64,000 nt of DNA from Bromus sterilis (lineage: Eukaryota > Streptophyta > Magnoliopsida > Poales > Poaceae), in assembly GCA_950022295.1 (NCBI GenBank), contig OX465597.1, positions 186,805,016 through 186,869,015 of the forward strand. The letters run 5' to 3'. A program made the position numbers and the translations under genes. A model generated the notes under the pieces. The model ran no database searches and was not told the origin of the DNA. It saw only the letters and a program-made list of their open reading frames with translations. Shown here piece after piece: positions 9,729 to 19,886 of this stretch (the first letter of the stretch is position 1; each line of letters starts with the position of its first letter).

Positions 9729-11870
9729 ATGGCAGGTTCTGGAGTTAGATCTTCTTGGGCGGCAACGATAGTTGGAGATTTGCCACCACCTACAACTACA
9801 CAACAGTCACTGCAAAAGGTAAACACACATAAGCATGCACATGATCAGTTTATTGTTTCTATACCACACTTTCATGGACGTCTAAGACCTGATTTATACA
9901 TTGAGTGGGAGTTTGAAATAAATGATATATTTGTTTCCCATAATTTTCTTGAGCATAAGAAAGTAAAAACTGCAATTAGTGCTTTCAAAGATTTTGCTTC
10001 TATTTGGTGGAATGAATATTGTAGTTTATATCCTGATTATATACCTAATACTTGGAATGATCTCAAACTTGCTATGCGATATAGATTCGTTCCCTCTTAT
10101 TATACTCGTGACAAGGTTAGGAAATTAAAAAAATTAAAACAAGGTACTAAAACTGTTTCAGAATATTATGATGCTTTAGAAACTACATTCTTGCATTCTC
10201 TTTTAGAGGAAAGTGAAGAATATTTCATGGACATATTTTGGGAAGGTTTAAACCGTGACATTCAGGATATCCTAATTCATGAAAAGTGTTATCCTATGGA
10301 TCGTTTGTTTCGTCTTGCTTGTAAAGCTGAACAGGAAATCGACAGACGTGTTGCCCAGAAGACGAACAAGCGGAATGTGCAAATACCACAAGTTGAGAAG
10401 GTTGTTCCTTCAACCAGTATGAGCACTACCATAACCACATCAATTGTCGTAAGCACTCCTCCAATATCTGATCTATCATCACAAAAAGGTAATGAAAAAG
10501 GTATGGATCTTTCCCCTCCACATGAGAACCTTGCTGATTTAAAAGCAACATGTGTTGAGCTATCCAGTAGTTTCATCACACAACCAATTTTTGAGAATGT
10601 CATAACTTCACATGAAGATGTTGCTTGCCTAATAGACTTGAATACATCATGTCTTGAGTTACCTGGTGATTTGAGCACACCATCTATTTTGGATAATCAT
10701 GTTACTATTATGAAACTACCAATGCTTAATCATTTTGATATGACCTCTAATCTTGGTGATGATTCTGCGTCGAATGACTTCTTGCATGACTACTTAGTTA
10801 AGCCTGTTGTAGCATGTCCTTCGAAAAACATTAATGTTTCTTCACCGGTATTGGGATGGTTTAATGATGAGCATTGTACATCTTTAGATATGAATAAGAG
10901 CTTCACTTATATATGCAAACTCAGTTGCAATACTTTCATGTCGTTTATGTATTGTGATGATCATATATGTTTATATTTCACGACATACGAAAGTTACTCA
11001 TATATACATGTGTTACATATCCAAAAACTAAGGGAAGTAAGAATGGATGACATATATATATACAACATGTACACCTTGTCTCTTTTGTTAGCCACATTTC
11101 AGATTAAGAAACGCCGGGGACGGCTTTATTTTCAAGAAGGGGAGGATGATGAGGACATGACTACCATAGTTACAGCCACAACCCCTGCTAATATACCTAC
11201 TGGACCAATTACTAGAGATCGTGCACACCAATTACATTATCAGGTACTTTCGCTTCTTGGTAATGTTTCTAATGTTCATGTGAATATGATGCTGCCTAAC
11301 GTCGATATATTTCTGTTGCTGACAAATGAAGGACCTAGCATGGACAAGAAGGATGAGCATTGGAGCATGTTCAAGCATGAAGATGACGAGGACATAATTA
11401 TCATGGATATGACCATTAATTCCTCTATATTTGATCAAGAAATGAAGTCAATACAAAGGGGCATGATTGTGTGCTGTACAAGAAGTTATTTCACGTCACT
11501 TTTGGCCCAAGAGAAGATAGAGACCAAGTCTTTCACGTCATGGACTCAGATTCGGACTGCAGAGATATACCCAACTTCAAACAGCCGCCGTTTCTACATA
11601 CGAACTCCAAATTGGGTGATTCTTTTTTCTGGTGATAGCTTATCTCGTCTAGTTTCCAACGCAATTGGTTTCACCTTCAAATTCCTTCGGAGCGTGGAGA
11701 TATTGCGAAAACGGTGCGACCCAGCAGCAGAATCCGAATCAAAGTCCAACTCAATAGGTGTTGCATCACCTCCACATGGGCCCAAGTGCCTTGTACGACC
11801 TAGGTTTAGTTTTAGGACTCCTTGGGACGTCCTTCCACCCCCTTGGCCTCCACCCTTTAGTCCTATATAA
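9729..11870 (+). CDS. Gag protein fused to an unknown domain and an LTR-encoded tail
   Basis: The 713-residue frame is uninterrupted. Residues about 38-205 are a Ty3/gypsy gag (Retrotrans_gag) domain, with ASIWWNEYCSLY and the W...LK.AM.YRFVP pattern, and align well with residues 168-340 of the complete element's polyprotein. There is no CCHC zinc knuckle and no enzyme domain. Residues about 220-460 are a serine/threonine and aromatic-rich stretch I cannot assign. From residue 473 the frame enters the 3' LTR and encodes a tail containing GPITRDRAHQLHYQVLSLL, matching the full element's tail. The ATG was chosen because it opens the gag domain after the leader. An uninterrupted frame in a young copy suggests selection on the protein, probably as a particle component. 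The role of the middle region is unknown. Confidence 0.88.
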   Translation: MAGSGVRSSWAATIVGDLPPPTTTQQSLQKVNTHKHAHDQFIVSIPHFHGRLRPDLYIEWEFEINDIFVSHNFLEHKKVKTAISAFKDFASIWWNEYCSLYPDYIPNTWNDLKLAMRYRFVPSYYTRDKVRKLKKLKQGTKTVSEYYDALETTFLHSLLEESEEYFMDIFWEGLNRDIQDILIHEKCYPMDRLFRLACKAEQEIDRRVAQKTNKRNVQIPQVEKVVPSTSMSTTITTSIVVSTPPISDLSSQKGNEKGMDLSPPHENLADLKATCVELSSSFITQPIFENVITSHEDVACLIDLNTSCLELPGDLSTPSILDNHVTIMKLPMLNHFDMTSNLGDDSASNDFLHDYLVKPVVACPSKNINVSSPVLGWFNDEHCTSLDMNKSFTYICKLSCNTFMSFMYCDDHICLYFTTYESYSYIHVLHIQKLREVRMDDIYIYNMYTLSLLLATFQIKKRRGRLYFQEGEDDEDMTTIVTATTPANIPTGPITRDRAHQLHYQVLSLLGNVSNVHVNMMLPNVDIFLLLTNEGPSMDKKDEHWSMFKHEDDEDIIIMDMTINSSIFDQEMKSIQRGMIVCCTRSYFTSLLAQEKIETKSFTSWTQIRTAEIYPTSNSRRFYIRTPNWVILFSGDSLSRLVSNAIGFTFKFLRSVEILRKRCDPAAESESKSNSIGVASPPHGPKCLVRPRFSFRTPWDVLPPPWPPPFSPI
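11131..11146 (+). other. Polypurine tract
   Basis: TTCAAGAAGGGGAGGA ends exactly at the 3' LTR start. The same sequence stands before the 3' LTR of the complete CRM-like element (minus strand, 19887-19902). It also codes for part of the protein (FQEGED). Confidence 0.85.
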
Positions 11871-12258
11871 GTAGATCAACCCCTAGGGTTTTTCTTTGGA
11901 TTTCTTTTAGTTAAAAAGACTGCTTAGCTAATTGCTGCATCTTCGTGTACTCGGTTTGTGTCCAACGACCAGATCAAGACCGCTTTTGGAATCCCAACTT
12001 TATTCATACTTCATCTACATATTCGCAATATTCAGATTGCTTTATCATAGTTCTTGCTTGTTCTTCGATTGCTTGCAGGCACTAGACCTTCGTGGTTAGG
12101 TTGATCGTGCTCCGGCGTGGTCAATAACCTTCAGGAGATTGGTTTAGCGATTGCTAAGGCGCAACGTCGTTGCACGTTTGTAGTCGGATCGTCAAAGTCG
12201 ACTCCATCATATCGTAGTTATCATCTCATCGAAAGATCGGGACACCCCGCCTCTATCA
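11147..12258 (+). repeat. 3' LTR of gag-only element
   Basis: 1112 bp, one observed difference from the 5' LTR. Its first 720 bases encode the gag tail. The target duplication GCTTT follows. Confidence 0.94.
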
Positions 12259-12887
12259 GCTTTGGTGCGGACCTAAATTGGTCCGAATATTATGGAAAAC
12301 CGGCGGAGCAGTCCAGTTCGAGGGGGCGCAAGGCGAGAAGGACCGAAGAAGATGCCGCTTATGTTCGTGGACTGGAGGAGAAGGTGAACATGCTTCCGCA
12401 GCTTGTCCAGGACGAAGTGGCGAAGAAGATGAACGCTCTCCTTCCAGATATGATGCAGTCGCTCGCGAATTGGCAAGCGCGTGGTGGACAAGGGCCCATA
12501 CCAGTCCCCAGCATGGTCGGCAGCAACTCGGGCACCGCGGCGCCTGCAGTCCCGACTCGCGCCGTAGTGGTGGCTCCCGCACCGACTCCCGGCGTATTGG
12601 TGACTCCGGCCGCCAACACCGCGGCGGCGGCGCCGGACGTGATGGTAACTCCTCCAGCCACGATCGAGCAACCGGGGCATAACAATAATGCACCCGGCGG
12701 CAGCGCAAATAGGGCGACCGACGCCACGGGAGGCAGCGCGCCCTCCGTCTCTTGCATGCCCGCCGTCATCGGCGGGGTCTCTTCACTAGCCGACCTCGAC
12801 GCCCTCAAGGTAACTATAAGCGTCTGCAACTCAAACGAGGACTTCATCTCCTTGCCTTTTTTAGTGGAATCTCTCTGATGTCGTACA

Positions 12888-12890
<3 letters not shown>

Positions 12891-12946
<56 letters not shown>
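12891..12946. repeat. (AT)28 microsatellite in intron
   Basis: A pure 56-base AT dinucleotide run sits in the second intron of the second CACTA gene, ten bases before the acceptor. It stays open in several frames, so an apparent frame running through it is not a real exon. Confidence 0.97.
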
Positions 12947-12948
<2 letters not shown>

Positions 12949-14845
12949 TTCGCAGGAGGACACTCCATGCATTCTATTACAAGTCGTGGACGGCAAGTTG
13001 AAGGATGTTGCCAGAGGTAAAATCATTCAACCACAAAATCGAATCATGCACAATATGCCGATGGCACCGGAGATGCATAGGGTTCAAATCTCTCTCGTGA
13101 TTTTGGGCTACGAGAGAGTTGAACCTCCCATTCAACCCCCCGGATACGATGAGGACGAGCCGGCAGTCCTCAGTGACTGTTTCAACCAAATATTCCTATG
13201 GCCGAAGAGCCAAATGCGTTTAATGACGGGGGAAAAGGGAACCACACCTAGGACAACACCGCTAGTCATCGTGTCAGCGCCACATGATCCCATCGGCGCA
13301 CAACAAGAAGACGATGATCTTGATGATGATATCAACGCCGACCAGTTCATCAATACTTTGTATGATGCTGGTGACTTATTCATGCCTCCTGCTGAAGGAG
13401 CCTATCAGCATGACGAGGAAGCTCGCGGTCCAGCTGATCCTGCGGCGAAGCCTGCTTGCTCCACGCGTCTCTTCGCTGCTTCTCAGGAGATGTCTCCAGC
13501 AGCTTGCGCCTTCACCGAGCCTCAAGCAGATGCCACAAGGAGATCTATTCTCAGCCCGTCCACACTCCATAAGGCGGCCACTGAGCAGATAAAGGCCGGT
13601 GAGCCCTCAAAATCAGAAAAGAAGAAGGGACGGAAAAGAAAGAAGAGCATCACTTCGAGTAGCCAACCTTCGATGCCGATCCGGGCTCAGGACGGGCCAC
13701 CAAGACCCAAGGATCTCTCGTTTGAAATCTATGTGGCTGGTAGGGCGATGCTACCTAAGGACATGCTGGACCTTGCAACTTCGGATATGCAGAGTGTGCA
13801 TCATAGTATTTTGGCATTAGAGAAGATTCTTCTTCGAGAAGAGAATCCCTCGTACCCGGTTTTCATGGCCAAGGTGCCACTCAACATGGGCTTCATCAAC
13901 ACTATCCCCGCGGATATGATAATCCTACGATTTTCGGAGATCTTCAATTTGTACCATCTCAAGCGGCTGGACCATAGCCTTATCCGTCTGTTCTCGCTCA
14001 GCCTTTCTATGAGTATCAGGAGAGATAAGATCCCGAGTGTCGCGATATTGGACCCCTTCTACATGCGTGAAAGCATCTTGATGGACGACGGGGACGCGAC
14101 TCTTGCGGCGGGGTACATCAGAGAATTCATGCTACAGAACGCCGACAAGGATTCATTTCTCATGACCTACTCTCCCAAGTAAGTCATTCGCTCGCCGCCG
14201 TAGCATGTATGCTTTCTTAGCTTTCTGCCATTGTCCTCTTCCAACATTTCTTTTGGATTGTTTTAATTATGCAGTGAGGATCAAGACTGCGTGCTCATCT
14301 GCTTTTCACCGCAACACTCGCATGCCGTGTATTTAGACTCGGGGAGTGTGAATAAGAAAGATTACAAGTATATCATGAGAGTTTTGGATGATGCTCTCGT
14401 CGGCTACATAAAAGCCGGAGGCAAGATCATGAAGCACAAGTTCAGGAAAAATCAGCCTGGCGTGAACGTGTTCAACCACGTAACGCAGTTCCCGTGCGTC
14501 AAGCAGCCGGCTGGCAGTGTGAGGGATGCGTACTACGCCCTTCATCACATGAGGGCGATTGTACAAGAACAACGCAACCTTACGCTGCCAAGTCATCTCA
14601 GAGCGTGGGCCGAAAGGAAGGCGGAAATCTCCGATGAAAATCTGAAGGAGGAGTTCTTTCACATCCAAGCGCAGATGGCGACTATCATCCGTCATGAAGT
14701 ACAAATGAGGGGGTCGATCTTCCACTCGAACATTGCACCATCCAATGGGGAGATAGAAGTCCGCCTAAAGGCCCTGCGTGACACAAGGCCTTTCATGACG
14801 AAAGAAGGATGCCGCCCATTCCCCAAGCCGAGTCAGAACAATTGA

Positions 14846-15369
14846 ACAATTTATGTTATATATGCCCTACATGTAATTTGGATGTACTCTTTGTGTAGTA
14901 GATGGTAGTGTCAAATACTCTTGGTGCTCTTTGTGTATAAAGGTCACTGCATATGCATTTTTATGCATATGTGCATGCTTCTCGCCATTTATCGACTTGC
15001 TTTAAGTTGTTGATAAGAATAGATGCTAGATTGCTTTGTTCTCCTTTTGTATGAATTCATATAGATGTGACCTCTAAAGCTTTGTTTTGTGCAGGTTGAA
15101 GAGAAAACAAGATATGATGACGAAAGTAGCTTTCCGTTTTCAATAATTGTTGGACTCATTGTAATTTTGTGATGGATGTAATCTTGTGAATCTTGTTGGC
15201 CTCTAAACCTTTGTAAATCTTTGTAATAAGAATTATAATGCAATTCTTTTGTATCAATAATTGTTGGCCTCATTGTTATATTGTATTTTGCATTTCTGTA
15301 ATATAATAAAAATATCTGTAATGTTTTTATTCTTTTCTATAATTTTTTTTTTGTTTTTTGTAATTCTTT
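14846..15369 (+). other. 3' UTR of second CACTA gene
   Basis: AT-rich, with several AATAAT/AATAAAA-like words (for example near 15225 and 15303) suited to polyadenylation. Nothing coding is recognised. Confidence 0.5.
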
Positions 15370-15637
15370 AGTGGCGCATTTTGTCTGGAATTAGTGGCGC
15401 ACTGTGAATACGCCACCCCTAGGGAACCTTAGGCGTGGCGCATATCATAATGCGCCACCCCTAAGGGCTTAGAGGAGGCGCATTCTGAGATGCGCCACGC
15501 CTAAGGGCCTTAGGGGTGGCGCATCCAGAATGCGCCACCTCTAAGCCCTTATTAGTGGCTTGTAGTTAGTGGCGCATCCCTAATGCGCCACTAAACACAA
15601 AAAAAGGGCGCCACCATAAGGGTATTCCCTAGTAGTG
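15370..15637. repeat. CACTA 3' subterminal repeats and terminal inverted repeat
   Basis: Five palindromic units of the type AGGGGTGGCGCAT-spacer-ATGCGCCACCCCT lie between 15370 and 15595. Then comes GGCGCCACC and the terminus TTCCCTAGTAGTG (to 15637). They are likely binding sites for the element's own accessory protein, and each unit can form a hairpin. Confidence 0.88.
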
Positions 15638-18600
15638 TATTATAACACTTACATATACTTACTCCAGCCCGATCACTTAGTCGGGGTCTAGGGCGGGCTC
15701 GATCATACATCAAAGTGTGCATGTGACGGAGTCACGAGCAATCGCATCGCGATGCCCCAAGCTGCGCACATCTAAGGGCCACTTGGTGTATAAAAGACCG
15801 CCAGCCAGATCACAACTAAGGTCTCGAAAACCCATACTAAGACATGCATGTTATAATCATACACGCACCACACATGTCTAGTATGAACAACAGGTATCAT
15901 TGCAATTCTCTAAAAAGTGTACAACTTTATTGATAACTCTTACAGAGTGCACACAGAGATCACAAGTCTCTGATCCAACATTACATCAAACATGCGGAAG
16001 AAAAGTAGGTCTGAGTAGAGACAAGTTTAACAAATGGCTTAAGAAGCCTTATTTATAAACAAGCCCTTCCACGAGGGACCAGTCGTCTAACTGGGACTAC
16101 ACTAGCTTGGCCAGTCGTCGAGCTCCAGGAAGAATCCAGCTTCGGGGTCAGTGGGTTCATCTAAAACATAGAATAAGAAAACATGAGTACAAAGTTGTAC
16201 TCAGCAAGACTTACGTAGGAGCTATGCTACACATGCACATGTCTCAAGGAAAAGGGAGGTGGGGTTCATAAGCAGAACTGCCAGCTTTGACTTGGCTAGT
16301 CCTGAACTACGAGTACTAGGCTTGAGGTAAGAAGCGTACACGAATCCAGTATATGTCTCCAACCAATTAAACCACTATGGATACTTCCTCGATTCCCCAC
16401 GAGAAAGCACGCCATAGCACTCACGCTTATCTTGGCAAGTTTTATAAGTATCCAGTTCAAGGGGTGCCGGCGAGGATGCTCACCACAATTGTTACCTCAT
16501 AGCCGATCTAGTCCAAGAAAGCCGCCTACCTGGGTTGGTTTCCACTATCGTGAACCCGGGCGGTTTACCAAAGTGGACCCAGATGATGTGTGCAGGGCCC
16601 CAAGCCGGTCTCGGTTGAGCCGTTCTCGCACTTAGCAGGCCGTGCCACAAACCTACCAGGACTCCGAACTACTGCGACATCTGGACATCAAAAGAGATGA
16701 GTTAGTAGGTTCATAGGGGTCAGTGAGCCCAATGTGTGGTTGTACTCTTTTTCTTGGATCACCACACAAGAACTCGGACTTAGGGCGGTGTTCAACGAGA
16801 CAAACCACTGTGTACTCCTACACAGCCTCTCATCGTTCACCTTGTATTAGGGTAGATTCACCAACACATTTCCACCACCATCAACATGATTGCTACCATC
16901 CCGACTAACATAACAGTACCAACAATGTATCACTCTAAGCATGCAATAAGCAGTAACAGTTGCAGGGGCCTGATAGAGGCGAAGGTGTCCCGATGTTTCG
17001 ATGAGATGGTGGAGATCGATTATGGTGGAGGCAACTTTCACGATCCGACTACGAACGTGCGAAGACGTTGCGCCTTAGCGATCGCTAAACCAACTCCAAG
17101 AGGTTATTGATCCCGCGGATGCACGATCAACCTGACCACGAAGGTCTAATTCCTGCAAGCAATCGAAGAACAAGCAAGAACTAAGAATTGCAATCTGGAT
17201 ATTGCGAATATAAGATGAATGATTACGAAAGTTGGGGTTCCAATGAGGTCTTGGCCTGGTCGGATGACACAAACGAAGAGCTCGAAGTTGCGGCTATGGC
17301 TAACTTAAATCTAATTAAAACCCAAGTCTAAACGACGCCCTAAGGGCTGTATATATGGGGGAACAGAGGGGATTTTCGTGACCCCTTGGAGGTGGGGTCC
17401 GAAAACAACCCTAACTCGGTTTCCCCACACATACGGACTCTAAAAACAGCCTATAATGTGGTATTTCGAAATTACATGGGCCCAGCCCAATATTAAGGTG
17501 ACGCAGCACCTATAATTGCTCTTGGACGAAAATAATGAAGTGGCATCTCGTGTATTCCGTCCAAGCCTTCATGCATGCCTTATGGTGGCTTCAACGTGCG
17601 AAAATCCCCACTGGAAACTCCACTGTACTTTCCCCCGCGCGCACCTTCTTCTCCATTCTTGATCCCGCTCCAATGACCATCCTTCGTGTCCATGCTAGGT
17701 CCTTCATTCATAAGCAAAACAAAAGTATCTAATTTAGGCAGCATCATATGTTCATGAACAATAGAAGGATTCGCAAGAAACGAAAGTACCTGATAATTTA
17801 GTTGACGTGCACGTGCTCTAGTAACTGGTCCAGTATGTGTAGTTGGTGAGGGTATGGGTGTAACATTAGTAGGGATGTCCTCATCAGGGCCACATGATAT
17901 CAATCAACTCCTACATCTCCTAGGATTGTGGATTTCTTACTACTGTGAAAAATGATAGGTCATGCAAAGGAATGGGTTCATGTATGCGGTAGAAACGTAG
18001 CATCGTAATCATCCTAAACAATGCATAAGCGAGACTGAGAGGGAAGTGGGATTTTATCGACATGATCAATGGGGGTTTGCTTGCCTTGCTGACGAGGTTA
18101 ATTATCGGGGTCTTCAACGAAGGGGGTGATCTCGGGTCCCGGCTCCACCTCTATTCGACAAACAACACAAACATCGAAACAATAATAAGACAATGCGCAA
18201 GCACATGAGTTGAAGGTTGAAACTTGATGTATGTGTCACTGATGTGTGAGTTATTCGCTTTAAAAGGAGAATATTGCAAATGAATTGCAAATTCAAACTC
18301 CAATTTTGAATTTCAAAAGAATGCATATGCAATGTTGCCACTGTTCACCCAATTTTATTTGGTCAAACATGAAAACAGTTGCATATTCAGAATCCTTGCA
18401 TTTTTCTGATAATTTTAAATATATTATATGTTTAATTTGGAGTTAAAATGAATTAGTTAAGCATTTCCAAAGTTTAAAGCATTTTCTGGTTTTTCCTGGT
18501 TATTCTTTAAATAGAAATTCCTTTATTGCGTATGCATGACCTCATGCTGGCGTCAGGGGGTTTCTGACATGTGGGGCCACCTGGTCAGTGGTTGGGTTAA

Positions 18601-18690
18601 TTAGTAGCGTGGGCCCACATGTAAGTGTCTAAGGGCATGATTAACAGGGTAATTAGTGCCTAATCTAAACAGGCCACATCGACCTCACCG
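15638..18690 (-). mobile_element. Fragment of long Tekay-like LTR (Z family), reversed
   Basis: Read on the minus strand, this matches the LTRs at 31993-35618, 48469-52178 and 57644-61516, including the poly(A)-signal region (AATAAA complement at 15926-15931) and the conserved VEPxPE peptide-coding stretch at 18148-18059. It holds a solo CRM-like LTR (16971-17886). The left part is cut by the CACTA insertion. The right part ends by fusion to element V near 18690. No internal region remains. Confidence 0.85.
16971..17886 (-). mobile_element. Solo LTR of the complete CRM-like family
   Basis: 916 bp, reading TGATAGAGGC...CCTCATCA on the plus strand, flanked by the direct repeat GGGCC (16966-16970 and 17887-17891). 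An exact TSD around a lone LTR shows it arose by recombination between the two LTRs of an inserted element. By eye it differs at several bases from the LTRs at 18971 and 25607 (for example AAATC against ATGTC near 17307). Its host is the reversed Z-family LTR. Confidence 0.95.
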
Positions 18691-18970
18691 GCGACTACAG
18701 TTGGATGCTGACTACTTCTGTACTCATGATACTACCCCCAAACTCTTTTAAGGGTTCTTGATCGACAACAGGTGTGGTGATCGACGTTTCACATGGAGAC
18801 TCGACGACGACTAGTTAGGCGGATCCCGGCGGAGGGCCTGGACCCGTGTGGTTATGGGATCGATGTTTTCTCTTTGCCAGTAGGCATTTGATTGTAGTAT
18901 GTACTCAGACATGTATCTTCCGCTGTTGTATTGTATTGAGGCAGTTGTATGCCGATTGTATGAGATGTTG

Positions 18971-19886
18971 TGATAGAGGCGAAGGTGTCCCGATGTTTCG
19001 ATGAGATGGTGGAGATCGATTATGGTGGAGGCAACTTTCACGATCCGACTACGAACGTGCGAAGACGTTGCGCCTTAGCGATCGCTAAACCAACTCCGAG
19101 AGGTTATTGATCCCGCGGATGCACGATCAACCTGACCACGAAGGTCTAATTCCTGCAAGCAATCGAAGAACAAGCAAGAACTAAGAATTGCAATCTGGAT
19201 ATTGCGAATATAAGATGAATGATTACGAAAGTTGGGGTTCCAATGAGGTCTTGGCCTGGTCGGATGACACAAACGAAGAGCTCGAAGTTGCGGCTATGGC
19301 TAACTTATGTCTAATTAAAACCCAAGTCTAAACGACGCCCTAAGGGCTGTATATATGGGGGAACAGAGGGGATTTTCGTGACCCCTTGGAGGTGGGGTCC
19401 GAAAACAACCCTAACTCGGTTTCCCCACACATACGGACTCTAAAAACAGCCTATAATGTGGTATTTCGAAATTACATGGGCCCAGCCCAATATTAAGGTG
19501 ACGCAGCACCTATAATTGCTCTTGGACGAAAATAATGAAGTGGCATCTCGTGTATCCCGTCCAAGCCTTCATGCATGCCTTATGGTGGCTTCAACGTGCG
19601 AAAATCCCCACTGGAAACTCCACTGTACTTTCCCCCGCGCGCACCTTCTTCTCCATTCTTGATCCCGCTCCAATGACCATCCTTCGTGTCCATGCTAGGT
19701 CCTTCATTCATAAGCAAAACAAAAGTATCTAATTTAGGCAGCATCATATGTTCATGAACAATAGAAGGATTCGCAAGAAACGAAAGTACCTGATAATTTA
19801 GTTGACGTGCACGTGCTCTAGTAACTGGTCCAGTATGTGTAGTTGGTGAGGGTATGGGTGTAACATTAGTAGGGATGTCCTCATCA
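18971..19886 (-). repeat. 3' LTR of complete CRM-like element
   Basis: 916 bp. On the element's sense strand it begins TGATGAGGAC and encodes the last 100 or so residues of the polyprotein before the stop at 19580. A TATA-like word (sense TATATAC) is at about 19350-19356. Confidence 0.95.

Larger units (their letters stand above)
7341..12258 (+). mobile_element. Gag-only CRM-like LTR retrotransposon (non-autonomous)
   Basis: Two 1112-bp LTRs bound the element, each TGATGAGG...CTCTATCA. The 5-bp duplication GCTTT is at 7336-7340 and 12259-12263. By eye the LTRs differ at one base (8280 G, 12086 A), so the insertion is recent. The internal part (8453-11146) holds a gag frame but no protease, RT, RNase H or integrase. 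The LTR ends, polypurine tract and C-terminal tail match the complete CRM-like element at 18971-26522, which is a plausible source of trans-acting enzymes. It disrupts an exon of the second CACTA gene. Confidence 0.93.
6145..14845 (+). pseudogene. Second CACTA gene: En/Spm-like protein with DUF8039-like and Ulp1-like regions
   Basis: The start ATG at 6145 follows the leader hairpin. Exon 1 (to 7107) encodes an acidic N-terminus, then a basic plant-transposase-like (Transposase_24-like) region near residues 90-300. It has one in-frame stop at 6757. An intron with clear GTAAG/TTTGCAG borders spans 7108-7190. The next exon is split by the gag-only retrotransposon (7341-12258, TSD GCTTT) and continues with a proline/alanine-rich stretch to about 12809. 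A second intron holds an (AT)28 microsatellite and ends at the acceptor CGCAG (12955). The next exon resembles DUF8039 (12956-13215), then a lysine-rich linker, then a C48/Ulp1-peptidase-like C-terminus, interrupted by an intron at about 14180-14275. In that region the Asp (YLDSG) and oxyanion Gln (VKQPAG) positions are present. The usual catalytic Cys position reads Asp in SVRDAYYAL, so it is probably inactive. Exon borders are inferred. Confidence 0.72.
1..15637 (+). mobile_element. CACTA (En/Spm) DNA transposon, left end outside window
   Basis: The right terminus is seen directly: the element ends ...CCCTAGTAGTG at 15637, the reverse complement of a CACTACTAGGG terminal inverted repeat. 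It is preceded by a block of palindromic subterminal repeats (15370-15595) built on the motif GTGGCGCAT/ATGCGCCAC. Inside lie a TNP2-type transposase gene (451-3923) and a second CACTA gene (6145-14845), both on the plus strand, as in autonomous plant CACTA elements. The three bases after the end are TAT, a candidate 3-bp target duplication that cannot be checked because the left end is missing. The flank at 15638 onward is a long-LTR fragment, so the transposon inserted into an older retrotransposon. Both genes are broken, so this copy is probably not autonomous now. Confidence 0.9.

Noticed and set aside
12752..12955. Frame running through the (AT)28 run into the DUF8039-like exon
   Set aside because: The Tyr-Ile repeat comes from a microsatellite inside a clear intron. 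The exon begins after the CGCAG acceptor at 12955.
16971..19886. A 2000-bp tandem duplication, because two LTR copies start exactly 2000 bp apart
   Set aside because: The intervening sequences differ, and each copy has its own target duplication, so the spacing is coincidence.
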